Assembly: GCF_000003855.2 (NCBI RefSeq)
Contig: NW_003101682.1
Coordinates: forward strand, 3,995,632 to 4,059,631
From: Blastomyces gilchristii SLH14081
Taxonomy: Eukaryota > Ascomycota > Eurotiomycetes > Onygenales > Ajellomycetaceae
DNA length: 64,000 nucleotides
Reading direction: 5' to 3'
This document shows, one piece after another, positions 23,760-36,315 of this stretch. A model generated the notes under the pieces. That model was given only the letters and a program-made list of their open reading frames with translations, was not told where the DNA came from and did not search any database. A program made the position numbers and the translations under genes. Positions within the stretch are counted from its first letter, which is position 1. Each line of letters begins with the position of its first letter.

Positions 23760-25330
23760 ATCTCAACTGCTTGCATTATATCTAGTTTATTATCAGAGTC
23801 ATTTCTCAATTCTCTAATCTTAACATAAGTTTGAGAATTCAAATTCTATTTACATTTAGCTGAAGAATTGAAGTTTGAAGATTTATATAGTTGAGAGTTT
23901 CTTCTTTTTCAGATTGTAGTTATAGATTTACTGACTTGACTATTCTCTTCAGTTCTAGATTGACTTTGAGCTTCATCTGTTCTCCAGTTCTTTTGAGTTC
24001 TTGAAGTAAACATATATTCTTTTGAGTCAGATGCATATCTTTCTTTACAATTACAGCATTTAAGTAGAGTATGTTGATATGTTTCATATCTTTTTAAGCA
24101 AGTTTCATATTTATACTCACTAGTTTTGTCATCTCTAGTATAGAATGCATATTTTGAGTCTCTAAAACAAGAGATTGCAAAGTGTTCATATCTTTGACAG
24201 TTTGAACACTGTGTTTGAGCTTTGAGATTCATTCTTGAGTGTTTGTATTTATGAACTCTCATTTTCAAATCTACTACTCTTACTTCAGAGATCTTTGATT
24301 GTTCAAGTGTCTTTGTGTATACTAGAACAGAGGCATTTCTTCTACTTTGTCTGAACTCAATTGAATTTAGTTATGCAGGCTCTTTTCTCAGTTGAATAGA
24401 GTTGTATTCTTCTAAGTCATTTTTAAGAAGTAGCATTTCTTCTTCACAGTCAAAAGTTTCAACTGAAATATTATGAAGAATGAATTTTTCTCACTTTTCA
24501 TCTCTCTCAGATAGAATTATTGTGTTTAACAAAGATTCTACTGCTGATTATCAGAGATTCTCATTCTGAAGAAGGAATTCTGCCCTGAATTCAGATATTG
24601 TAGTCAGAATGATGAAGTTTTTAAAGAAGAATGACTCAATTGAAGTAATAACTGATTTTTGAACTTCAATATCAGTCATTAACTGGGAGAAGAACTGCTC
24701 ATTAATTTCATTTCTGATTCTAAAAATGAGATTCAAGTTTAGCTTGTTTCTCTGTAAGATGTTCTGATTTGAGACTTTGACAATAAGTCTTCTATTTCTA
24801 GAGATTTGAAAGCTTTTCTCTTTTTACATTTTTTTTTTCACTTTTCTATGAATAGAAGTATGAGCAGTATTCTTCTCAGTTTTCTCAGGATTTTGAGCAG
24901 GTTTTGAGACAGCAGGTTTAGAGATAGTAGATTTAGAGACAGTAGATGCAGCTGCTTGAGCATATGTTTCCTTCTGATTTAAAGACGAAGAAGAATTAGA
25001 AACAGAAGAAGAGCAAAGTGAAGAGTCAGTGATTATACTAGGAATTTTCAGTGTTTTTTGAACTCTGTGTGAAATTCTAAGTTTGAACTTGATCATCTTC
25101 TGTAGTTGTCTAGGCTGAGTATGAAGAATTAACAGAACTTCTTTATTCATCTTATTCAGACACTGCTTTTCAAGAATCTTGCTTACTTTTTCAAGTTTCT
25201 ATATTTCAAGAACTTGTTGTTTCTCTATTTCTTCTTTCTTTCTTCTCTTCAGAATTTCAATCTCAGGAATAACATTTGAGAAAGCATCTTTTTTCACATT
25301 AACTGAGTGTATTTTTGAACTCATTGTTCT
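23760..25330 (-). pseudogene. LINE L1 ORF1 (gag-like RNA-binding protein)
   Basis: A coherent minus-strand frame from MSSKIHSVNVKKDAF near 25324 to about 23760. It has a Lys/Glu-rich N-terminus, then a Ser/Ala/Lys-rich linker (24830-25050). The central domain is followed by zinc knuckles at 24100-24230: CSNCQRYEHFAISC fits CX2CX4HX4C exactly. A second decayed knuckle and a third CNCKERYASDSKEY follow; the expected His and Cys are changed to Tyr. Three knuckles at the C-terminus are typical of Tad/Jockey-type ORF1 proteins. Only a few stops interrupt it, so this is one of the best preserved coding regions here. Confidence 0.88.
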
Positions 25331-25336
25331 CACTCA

Positions 25337-25480
25337 ATGAAAAGTTGGTTGAACTGTTTCAATTGAGAGATTTGTTAAACTCTTTTGAATTGAAAAGTTT
25401 ATCAGACTGTTTCAATTAAGAGAATTCTAAGTCTGTTTTCAATTGAAAAGTTGATCAGACTATTTCAAAAGAAGAATAAA
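25337..25480 (-). repeat. Tandem repeats in LINE L1 5' UTR
   Basis: About five imperfect units of 25-28 bp, each containing a variant of TCAGACTGTTTCAATT followed by a purine stretch such as GAAAAG or GAGAG. They lie directly upstream of ORF1. Similar CAATT-rich units recur at about 27190-27260, beyond the L2 insertion, so the 5' UTR probably continues there. Iterated 5' UTR units act as promoters in some LINEs; that role is inferred. Confidence 0.6.
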
Positions 25481-25546
25481 AGACTTTTGTATATAAAACA
25501 CCTGATTTTTTTCACACTAGTTCACTAACTAGGTCAGATTTTTGAA

Positions 25547-27041
25547 TATTATTAATATTATTCTTCAATTATAGATGTATGCAGTCAGGGACTATGACAT
25601 CTACCTGAGAACCTTTAGTTCTCAGGGTTTTTTCTATATCTGTAAAGTTAACTATTATACATTCATCAATTTCAGATATGCAAAATCAGAAAATTTCAGC
25701 TCAGAATACAAAAACTGTTTACAAATTGCAGTGTTTTAACATCTTCTGATACTTTGAAATCATTTGACAACATCATGACAAAGGAAAAGAGAACACAGTC
25801 TTAAAGATAGACACATTAAATAGATAGATAGAAAGGAATTGAAAGAAAAAGATAAAGTAAAGTGAGACTGTAACAAAACAAATTATTAAAAGATAGTATA
25901 TAGCTGTTTTAACAGACTATATCTAATTAATTTCCTCCTCTTCATATTCAGATATTTCTGAATTTAGCCATTTTCTTATAGCTGCTTGAGTTTCTGATAG
26001 AAAGTCTATTAAGTATTTAATTCCTGTCTCAGTTGAGAATAAGAATCTTATATTTAATTAATTTAGATCATACTTCTCTTTCAATCTGGCTCTGAGACTA
26101 TTGTATAATGCACAGTGCATTACAATATACTCAGGATTATCATTTGCATTGCAGAATGAGCATTCTATTGAGTCAAATCTATCATCAAATCTTTGTATAT
26201 AAGATTTGAAATAGCCATGTCCTAGTTTCAGCTGTATTATAGATGAGAATATTTTCTTTTTACATTTAATTGAACAAGATTTTCACTTGGGTTTTGTTTC
26301 AAATCTTGAATAATGTATACTCTTCTTTTGTTTCTACCAGCTTTCATTTCACTTGTCTAAACAAGATTCTTTTATTTTTCTCTTTATAAAAGACCAGGAC
26401 ACAATTTTTTGAATAGATCTGCTTAATTCTGCACTCTTTTTTGCAGCTGAATCAGCCAATTCATTGCCATGAATATTCATATAAGCAGGAACTCAGTGCA
26501 GATGAATTATCAGCTTTGATGTTCTTCTCTTTTGAATTTTCAAAACAGAGTTTAAGATCAGTTCAAGATTCATTTGATTATTATAAATCTGACTATTTCT
26601 AAGTCTTTTTAAAGCAGCTTGACTATCAGAGAATATTCATGTCTCTTTCAAACTATTTCCTCTTTTATGAGATTTTATTTCAATGAGTTTGAAAGCTTTC
26701 ACTATCACAAATAGTTCAGCATCAAAGACTTCAGATTCACAGTCTAAATTCCAGAAATCTGGGATAAAATTGATATTATCTTCAGTATAAGCAATGCCTG
26801 CATCTAAACTATTCAAATTCTCATTTTTTGAGCCATCTGAATAAATCAGAATAGAGTCTTTTATATTGATTGTAGAAATTCTCTTCAAATGCTGTTCATA
26901 TTCTTTCTCTTTAGAGAGTTCACTTATTTGCAAGTCTATAAGAGATTCAAGCTTTTCTCTCCCGAGAGATAACTTCTCATGATCAATCTTTTCAACATTT
27001 AAAGAAGAAAATTGATTTTTAATCAGAGAGCATAGTCTGTA
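25547..27041 (-). mobile_element. LINE L2, 5'-truncated copy
   Basis: A 1495-bp copy of the same LINE on the minus strand, with the (ATT)n tail at the left end. It has an 11-bp target duplication AGATTTTTGAA at 25536-25546 and 27042-27052. It contains the 3' UTR and, in about 25915-27041, the C-terminal knuckle and RNase H (IYSDGSKNEN near 26840, FDAELFVIVKAFKLIE near 26700). It stops inside ORF2, upstream of RNase H. It landed in the L1 5' UTR. The RNase H stretch is open for 98 codons. Confidence 0.93.
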
Positions 27042-27052
27042 AGATTTTTGAA

Positions 27053-27800
27053 GAGAATCTAATAAACTAATATTGATTTTTGAGATAAATCAATAAAATC
27101 TTTACAATCTCTTTCTTGGGATACAGTGAGAAACAGTATGATATCAATTGATAATAAATCAGATAATATGACAGTTTTTGAGAGAAAAACTGATAGAAAA
27201 TAAATCAATTTTTTACAGAGAAATTGATTAAAACTATTCAATTTTATTCTAAATCATTCAATTCTTCTCACACAACAAGTGTGCAACTCAAATCAGGTAA
27301 TAAAGAGTGTAAAAAAGAATTAAGTATTAATGAAAGCTCTTCAGTCACTGAAAAAGTAATTCTTACTTAAAAGAATGTGAAATTATGACAGAAAACAACT
27401 CTGTTTTTAATTCTTTGTAAGAATATTATATAAAACTCAGAGAAAAACACCTTACTTTTTCAAGAGAAGTAAAAAACTATTTCTAAGATTTTTTTTTTTT
27501 GCATTAACTGCTGCAGAAGAATGAGATAGAAACTGCTGAGATATATACTACTCTATATTCTCTATCAAGACTTTCTCTCTTCAGAATCTTGATATTATAG
27601 AAAATATAAGTCTATTTCTATATAATAATATAAATATTGTCAGCTGAATGTAGAGAAACTGATTATTTATATCTTAAAATAGAAGACTTTGTCAATGATT
27701 ATATCAATATAGAGTTAATTCTCAAATTCAATAGAAATCTAGTGTTGCTGTTCTCAATCTCTTGCAGAATCTATTGAATATTGAGATATTCAAACTAGAT
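27053..27800 (-). other. Probable end of L1 5' UTR and unassigned AT-rich DNA
   Basis: Up to about 27260 the sequence carries TTGATT/CAATT-rich motifs like the L1 5' UTR units. From 27260 to 27800 I see no gene: a run of T at about 27488-27499 and AT-rich sequence without recognisable coding potential. The L1 5' end and its upstream target duplication should lie here but could not be fixed. The missing gag and 5' LTR of the 1948-6076 element are not found here. Confidence 0.4.
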
Positions 27801-27809
27801 TTAATATAT

Positions 27810-30774
27810 CTCACTGTGGAGAGATCAAAGGCTCAGTCAGATGTTGAAACTCATCAGTTGTCCTGGCCCTGCAACAAGATCTCATAAGAAAATATCAATA
27901 AAGAATCTGAGAGTTCTGATATCTTAGATGTATAAAATATTCATATAATTACATTCTTCTGATTTCACAGATAACATACATCTGATGAATAATACAGCTA
28001 TGTCTATTAATAATATAAGAGAACTCTTAAATGCGAGTATAGAGACAGTGTCACAGTGACTCTGAGTAATGTTGAAATTATAACAGTAATAGATAGCTGA
28101 TATGCATATCACTCAACAATGTCAATATGAGAAAATTCAATAATTAACTCAACTAGAAACTTCTGCATAAGCAATTTCAACACTGACTGAATCAGATATA
28201 AACATGTGAGCTCTGAAGAAATGTCTAGATCTTTCTGTATATTTTAATACTTGTGATCTCACTCACTATTCATCATGAAGATTGCAAATGCTTGTAAAAC
28301 TAAGTGTAGATGAAGATGTCATTAGTTCATTAATCAATCAAGATTGATATATGAATAAATGATTGAAGAATCATGTAAGACAGAAGTTTCATTTATGAAT
28401 GAAAGCAGGTGAATCAGTATTATAAATATCTGATAATAATATCAAATATTTTGATATTCTGTTCTGAGACATCACTATACAACAGAAAGTGTTAGATTGA
28501 TTACAGAGTGTCTGACAGAGAACACTTCTCTCATAACATTCATTTCTGACTTCAACATCAAGATTCTAGAACCAGGTAATCAATCTTGAGAGAATTGAAT
28601 GCAGATTAGTATGCTCAAGAAGATATTAACTTTCAAACTCTTATAAGTTCTTATAAGTGTAGACAAAGACTCAACTTATGAAGACTTCTGTATACAACTT
28701 CAGATGTTGAATGACTGTCTGATCAAGCTCAAGAGTATACAAAACAGTGATAGAGAATGTTACACCTCAGCTACTTATACATCTGTACTGAAGAATGACA
28801 ATGCAGATATTATAAATTGAGTAAACTCAAACATCTATGCACAAACAAGAGTCTCTGTCATTGAAACAAATTTCTGAGTGCCTGAAATTGCTTCTGAAGA
28901 AGTTGTTGATCAATGTCAATGAGAGATGTACATCAATTGTAACTGATCAGAATATATCAGTTTCAACTGCTGATCAGCCTATATATCTTCTTGTTCAAAA
29001 GAAAGATCAATGTCAGCAGTCTGTGTCAATCACATTGCACTGAAGAAAGATTCAGAAGATAACTATGAGAACACTCTGATGAAACAGGGAAAAGATTAGC
29101 TTCTGTTCAAATTCATAAACTGAAGCTTGAAGAGATCAGATGACAATGATTTGAAGAGAAAATGATAATGAATATAATTCTTGTATCTACTGTGATTTAT
29201 AATATGTATAATATGAAAGCCATGATGAACAGCAATCTATGTCACTATGTAATGATTAAATCTTCAGTTGTAAGACATTATAATCTTCAGTGTATCTCTC
29301 TGTCAAAACCCTAACTTCTTGCAGGATTTGATGATTTAAAAGACATTCACACCTATTATATGATGAAACTAAACATAGATATCAGAGAACATCAATGTGA
29401 AGATGCTTATATATATAATGTTGATAATGTTGATTATAATCTTATACTAGAACTTGTCTGACTATCTGAATAAGGTATCTTATTAAATGCTCAAAACAGC
29501 AGCTTAATATTCCCTAACAATGATAGAATTCCTGAAGATAATATTTGGAAGACTATGAATCTTTACACAGATCTCTGTCAACACTTATAAAATACTCTGA
29601 AAAAGAAGTCATTGATGAGACTGCTGTCAAAGTCACTGATAGTAGAATTATATAGCAATCTATTCTATCAGTCTAATCAATATTAGAAAACCTCTAGAGA
29701 AGTTATTCTGTACTATAATAACAGATTCTCATACAAAACTCTCTCAATAATATCATAAATATCTAGATATCTTCTAATAAGACAATATTATGAGTATATC
29801 TCTTCTACAATATTTAGGAGTGAATCACAGTATTAAGTTAGAAAAGAAGAATGATAAGAACTCTGAGTCATCATGAGACTCTCTTTATAATATGTCTTGA
29901 GATGAACTTCTTCTTTCTCTGAAGACACTCAATGATCTGTTGAATAAGAAATTCATATATATTAGCAACTCTTTGACTGCAGCTTCTATTCTCTTTACAA
30001 AGAAATCAGATGAAGAACTCTGATTCTGTGTGAACAATTAAGATCTGAACAGATTGATAAAGAAAGATTGTTATCTTCTATCTCTCATTAATGAAACTCT
30101 ATCATATATCAGATAAGCACAATGATATACAAAGCTAGATATCATTACTGCATTTCATAAGATTTATATTACTGAAGAAGATGAATGACTTACAGCTTCT
30201 GAATATGTTATAGTCTCTTTGAATGAGTAGTCACACTTTTTGAACTGACTAATGCTCTAAGTGTATTTCAGAAGTATATCAACTCAGCACTCTGAGATTT
30301 CCTTAACAAGTTTGCATCTGCATATTTAGATGACATTCTCATCTTCACTGATGAATTCAGAAAGAAATATCAGAAATATGTATAAAGAGTATTATAATAA
30401 TTACATAAAGCATGACTATCAATAGATATTAACAAGTATGATTTCAAAGTCAAGAGTACAAAATACCTAGATTTTATCATAGAAGCTGGCAAGGGGATTT
30501 GAATGAATTCTGAGAAGATCTCTGCTATTCTTGAATGAGAAGCTTCATATACTGTGAAAGATATATAAAGCTTCATCAGATTTGCTAACTTCTATCAGTG
30601 ATTTATATAAAACTTCTCAGATATCACAAGATCACTTGCAGAACTCAATAAGAAGAACTCAGTATTTCAGTGATCAGTGAACACTAAAGCTGCATTCATA
30701 TAAATAAAGAGAATATTTATTATTATCTCTCTGTTAATCACATTTAATTCTGATTGTGAGATAGTTATTGAAGC
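27810..30774 (+). pseudogene. Family A gag and pol (first part), copy split by LINE L3
   Basis: Collinear with 6880-9780 of the complete family A copy. Gag begins near 27810 with no 5' LTR visible. The zinc knuckle lies at about 28925-28970 (NCNWSEYISFNC, first Cys lost). The protease segment is near 29220, with DSG decayed to NSN. RT occupies about 29880-30600, with the catalytic box YLDD intact at 30323-30334 and flanked by ILIFTDEF. RNase H begins near 30650 and is cut by LINE L3 at 30775. Stops are frequent. The left end of the copy merges into unassigned DNA. Confidence 0.85.
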
Positions 30775-33700
30775 AAAGAGTTCAAAGCTGTCAGAAATGA
30801 ATATTTTTCAGATATTAAAAGAGCTAAAACAGACTGCTGAAATAAGTTTCTTGAAGCAGCATAAGAAAAGGAAGTTTTTAAAGCTTTTAACTATACTAAA
30901 ACAAGAAGTGTAGCAAAACTTCCAACCTTAGAATATGAGTTTCAGAATGAATCATATACAGCAAACTCTTTTGAGGAAAAATGTCAAGCTTTTATAAGAA
31001 CTGTCTTTCAAAACTCATCAGATTCAGATTCAGAGGCAGAGAATATATCACTTCTAAACTATATTGATGAAAATGACTGGGAATGGCCTGATCTTACTCC
31101 AGATGAATTAGAGTCAGCTATCTTCTCAAGTTCAGTTAAAACTGCTGCAGGGCCTGATTCAATTAATCACTTGGTTATTCAAAATACATACTTCTACTTA
31201 AAGAATGAATATTTTGAGCTCTTTTTCAATCTCTTGAAAAATGAATATCATTCTGAATGCTGAAGAGAAGCCACTGAAGTGATTCTTACAAAACCTAATA
31301 GAAAAACTTCAATTCTCAAGTTATATAGAGTAATATCTCTATTGAACTGTCTAGAGAAGAGTTTAGAAAAGATAATAGCTACTCAACTATCTTTTATAAG
31401 CTCTATCAGTAATTCTCTGTTATTCAGTGAATAAATGAAAGATAGAAAACAGTGTTCTGCAATTGACACTGTTCTCTCAGTTGTTTATGATATTCAGATA
31501 GCAAAGCACGAAGGTCTGATCTCAACTGCAGTTTTTATTGATATAAAAGAAGCATTTGATCATGTTTCAAAGTCAAAGTTAATTCAGACTTTGAAGATGT
31601 TAAAACTGTCACTTTCTCTAATAAAATGAGTGAACTGTTTTATGTCTAAAAGAATTATATCACTTTTCTTTGATAGAATGAAACAAGACAAGACTGAGAT
31701 AAAAATAGAAGTACTGTAAGAATCTTCAATCTCACTCATTTTATTTGCAATATACACTGCATATCTATTCAAAAATAGAAATATGAGAATAGTGCAATCT
31801 CTGAGTTATGTGAATGATATTGATCTAGTCTACAGCTCAAAAACTATCAAAGAGAATTTGAAAGTGATTGAAGAAGCTGTAAAGAAAATCTTTGTTAAAT
31901 CAGATATCAATCAAATTCAATTTGATATAGATAAAACTGAGTTAATTCATTTCTTTTCTAAATTCAATGAGAAAGAACTATCTCTAACTCTTTTAAATAG
32001 AGAGATTAAACCCAGTGTTAATATCAAATGATTAGAAGTATGATTAAACTCCAAGTTGAATTTTAAATATCACATTCAACAAAGAACTGTCAAGACAGAA
32101 AGACTATTGAACAACATAATGAGACTATCAAATACAGAGAGAGGTCTATTCTTTCAGGCTATGAGACAGTTATATATAGTCTGTATTACATCAGTAGCTG
32201 ATTATGAAGTTCAAGTTTGATGAAATAATCAAGAGAATTTCACTGTACTCTTTCAAAGTCTGCAAAACAGAGCCTTAAGAAGAATTCTGAAAGCATTCAA
32301 ATCATCTTCTATTAAAGCAATGGAAATTGAAGCTTCAATTCCTTCTCCTGCTATTAGATTTGAAAAGGCCTGTATGAACTATACTGTGAGAGTTATAAAG
32401 ATGAGCTCAAATCATATAATCAGAGAAAGAGTCTCTTCTTCATTTCCATCAATTAACTCTGACAATGAACTGAATTGAAATAGATTTCCTGATTGAAATG
32501 AAAATAATTCTTCAAAGAAGATGCATTCTCAACTGTACAGACTATGCTCTCTGATTAAAAATCAATTTTCTTCTTTAAATATTGAAAAAGTTGATCATAA
32601 GAAGTTATCTCTCTGAAGAGAAAAGCTTGAATCTCTTATAGACTTGCAAATAAGTGAACTATCTAAAGAGAAAGAATATGAACAGCATTTGAAGAGAATT
32701 TCTACAATCAATATAAAAGACTCTATTCTGATTTATTCAGATGCCTCAAAAAATGAGAATTTGAATAGATTAGGTGCAGACATTGCTTATACTGAAGATA
32801 ATATTAATTTTATCTCAGATTTCTGAAATTTAGGCTGTGAATCTGAAGTCTTTGATGCTGAACTATTTGTAATAGTGAAAGCTTTCAAACTCATTGAAAT
32901 ACAATCTTATAAAAGAGGAAATAGTTTGAAAGAGACATGAATATTCTCTGATAGTCAAGCTGCTTTAAAAAGACTTAGAAATAGTCAGATTCATAATGAT
33001 CAAATGAATCTTGAACTGATCTTAAACTCTGTTTTGAAAATTTAAAAGAGAAGAACATCAAAGCTGATAATTCATCTGCACTGGGTTCCTGCTTATATGA
33101 ATATTCATGACAATGAATTGGCTGATTCAGCTGTAAAAAGGGTGCAGAATTAAGCTGATCTATTCAAAAAATTATGTTCTGGTGTTTTATAAAGAGAAAA
33201 ATAAAAGAATCTTGTTTAGACAAGTGAAATGAAAGCTGGCAGAAACAAAAGAAGAGTATACATTATTCAAGATTTGAAATAAAATGCAAGTGGAAATCTT
33301 GTTCAATTAAATGTAAAACAAAAATATTCTCATCTATAATACAGCTGAAACTAGGACATGGCTATTTCAAATCTTATATACAAAGATTTGATGATAGATT
33401 TGACTCAATAGAATGCTCATTCTGCAATACAAATGAGAATTCTGAGTATATTATAATGCACTGTGCATTATACAATAGTCTCAGAGCCAGATTGAAAGAG
33501 AAGTATGATTTAAATCAATTAAATATGAGATTCTTATTCTCAACTGAGACAGGAATTAAATACTTAATAGACTTTCTATCAGAAACTCAAGCAGCTACAA
33601 GAAAATGGCTAAATTCAGAAATATCTGAATATGAAGAGGAGGAAATCAATCAGATATAGTCTGTTAAACCAGCTATATACTATCTTTTAATAATTTGTTT

Positions 33701-34023
33701 TGTTACAGTCTCTCTTTACTTTATCTTTTTCTTTCAATTTCTTTCTATCTATCTATTTAATGTGTCTATCTTTAAGACTGTGTTCTCTTTTCCTTTGTCA
33801 TGGGATTGTCAAATGATTTCAAAGTATCAGAAGATGTTAAAACACTGCAATTGGTAAACAGTTTGTGTATTCTGAGCTGGAATTTTCTGATTTTGCATAT
33901 CTGAAATTGATGAATGTATAATAGTTAACTTTACAGATATAGGAAAAACCCTGAGAACTAAAAGTTCTCAGGTAGATGTCATAGTCTCTGACTGCATACA
34001 TCTATAATTGAAGAATAATAATA
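30775..34023 (+). mobile_element. LINE L3, 5'-truncated copy with ORF2
   Basis: A 3249-bp LINE copy on the plus strand. Its 14-bp target duplication ATAGTTATTGAAGC at 30761-30774 and 34024-34037 restores the interrupted Gypsy RNase H when removed. The 5' end lies in ORF2 between endonuclease and RT. RT is at about 31080-32250 with AAGPDSINHLVI, then AVFIDIKEAFDHV, and the catalytic box YVND at 31807-31818 (first Asp lost). RNase H is about 32720-33140 (IYSDASKNEN, FDAELFVIVKAF, IFSDSQAALKRL, then HWVPAYMNIHDNELADSA). The C-terminal knuckle CSFCNTNENSEYIIMHC is at about 33417-33467. ORF2 ends at 33659 and a 364-bp 3' UTR ends in (AAT)n. It is the best preserved LINE here, with only about ten stops. 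Confidence 0.95.
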
Positions 34024-34037
34024 ATAGTTATTGAAGC

Positions 34038-36044
34038 TGACTTCTCTGAACTATGTCACAGAAGAAGTCATATTACAATATAATAATAAAGATATCTTAT
34101 AATCATGTATCTTCATGTCTAAGAAACTGAGTCCTGCTGAATGTAATTATGAGATCTATGATAAGAAACTTCTCATGATTGTATACTATCTAGAAGAATG
34201 AGATTTTGAACTCTGAAGTGTCTTCAAATTTGAGATAATCACAGATTATAAGAATCTCAAGTATTTCATAATTATCTGAAAGCTTACTGAATGTCAGACA
34301 TGATAATTCAAGCTATTAAAGCTGTTTTCATTTCACTATACACTATCACCTCAGCAGTCAGAACTCGATGACAGATGCTCTCTTATAATGAGAGCAAGAT
34401 ATGCCTTTTCAGTATAACAGACATCTGTTGAATGAACCGAGAACACTGACTCTTAGATCTGAAGATATTAGTTAATCAAGATGAAATAACTCATGACACT
34501 ATACATGCTTCTCTGATTANNNNNNNNNNNNNNNNNNNNNNNNNNNNNNNNNNNNNNNNNNNNNNNNNNNNNNNNNNNNNNNNNNNNNNNNNNNNNNNNN
34601 NNNNNNNNNNNNNNNNNNNNNAGTCTGATTTTCTTCAGAACTATGTATAAGAACTGACATCTCAGAATGCTTAATTAATAATAATAACTCTCTATAGTTC
34701 TGTGAATAATATTGAGTTCTTCACTCTGAATTCTTACACATCTGAATAATGCAAGAGATACATGATTTGTGTATAATCAGTCACTCAGATTGTGAACAAT
34801 TGTATTGAATAATCTCTTAAGAGTTTCACTAGTCTGAGATATTAAATAGTATCAGATGTCTCATTTGAAACTGCAATCATTATTCTTCTATTATCTTTTG
34901 AAAGAACTGTAGAAAGAATCTACTGAAATCACTCAATATCTCTGATAGAATCTGATGAGATGTAGTAATTAACTTCACTATTGATCTTTCTAAGAGCAAG
35001 AGTTGCAGAAACATTCTGATCATTATGAATCAATTGAGCAAAGATGTAATATTGAAATCTTATAATAAGATAAATGCTGAACAAGTTATTAAAGTTCTTC
35101 TATAAAGTCTGTTCTATTAAATGCATGAATTACTGAGATCTATAGTCTCAGATCAGAGTGATCAATTTGTAACTACTCTCTGAACAAGAATCTGTCAAGT
35201 TCTCAAGATTATACACTGTTTATCAACTACCTATCACTCTGAGACTGATGATGTATTAAAATAAATAATTCAGACTGTAAAGAACTATCTATATAAGTTC
35301 TGTAATTATTCACAGAATGATTGATATGATCTTCTTCTATATACAGAGATTGCTATCAATGATTGAGATGTTATTTCAACAGGTGTAAGCTCATTCTTTC
35401 TTATACATGATTATCACATGAAAGTGTTGAATCTTCTAGAGATCACACAGTTCATACTGAACTCTCACAGTTCAATTCAGATCACTGATAATATAGTAAT
35501 GAAGCTCTGAAATGTCCGTAACTGAGCAGAAGCCTTCATGATGAGTACTAAACAAGATTAAGAAGATTGAATCAATGTTCACTGAGATTTCACTGAGTAA
35601 TATAAGATACAAGATCTGATGTGATTGAATCTTAAGAATATACAGATCACACACTTATCTTGTATACTACATCACTGCCATGTCAAGTATAAAGTAATGA
35701 AAGTTCTAGACAGTCATAACTATTATCTTGACACATCATCAGAGATTTATAATGTCTTTTATAGAAGCTTACTCTGCTGCACTGTCACTAATCTGTTCTC
35801 TTCTCAACTGACTTCTGACTGACAGCTGCCAGGGATCATAGAAGAAGATAATGAACTTGAATGAGAGATTGAAGATATTCTTGATGAGAGATCTCATGAC
35901 TGCAGCTGATAATATCTTGTGAAATGAGTTAGCTATAATCACTCAATCTGAACTCTGAGCTTCATATTATTCAAGACAGCAGCTCTTGACTGATGAGAAC
36001 TACACACTCACAACTTCATATCACTACTGAAAAGAAGGGATCAA
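34038..36044 (+). pseudogene. Family A pol (second part): RNase H, integrase, chromodomain
   Basis: Continues the element interrupted by L3. RNase H runs to about 34410. The 102-base gap at 34520-34621 falls before the integrase. The integrase (about 34630-35480) has a TAYH-like region and the LLHTEVAINDWDVISTG block near 35350. The post-integrase end reads MNLKNIQITHLSCILHHCH near 35625-35690. The chromodomain-like end (WEIEDILDERSHDCS near 35860, then QYL) lies near 35860-36010. A polypurine tract AAAAGAAGGGA is at 36030-36040. Many TGA stops stand at Trp positions. Confidence 0.87.
34520..34621. other. Assembly gap (102 N)
   Basis: Unknown bases between RNase H and integrase of the split family A copy, corresponding to about 10262-10390 of the complete copy. 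Confidence 0.95.
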
Positions 36045-36315
36045 TGTGGCAGGCTGCACTCAATCAATTATATAGACTATTTCATTACACTTCACAGATT
36101 CTGCTGAAAGCTTCAATCCTCAGTCACCAATTCTTGACTGAAAAACTCATAAAATTTCTATTCTTCTCCTCTGAAGCTTTACTGTGTACACATATAAATA
36201 TTCACTCTGGTCACTGATTTCTGCATCTTCTCTTTCTTTCCTTCTCTAACATTTTTTACTTTTGTATTATAAGATCTAAATATTATATCAATCTATTTAA
36301 CGTAGAGCTCTTACA
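36045..36315 (+). repeat. Family A 3' LTR of the split copy
   Basis: A 271-bp LTR from TGTGGCAGGCTGCAC to AACGTAGAGCTCTTACA, preceded by the polypurine tract. It is shorter than the 318-bp LTRs because of internal deletion in the middle third. No matching 5' LTR is present at the left of this copy. Confidence 0.9.
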
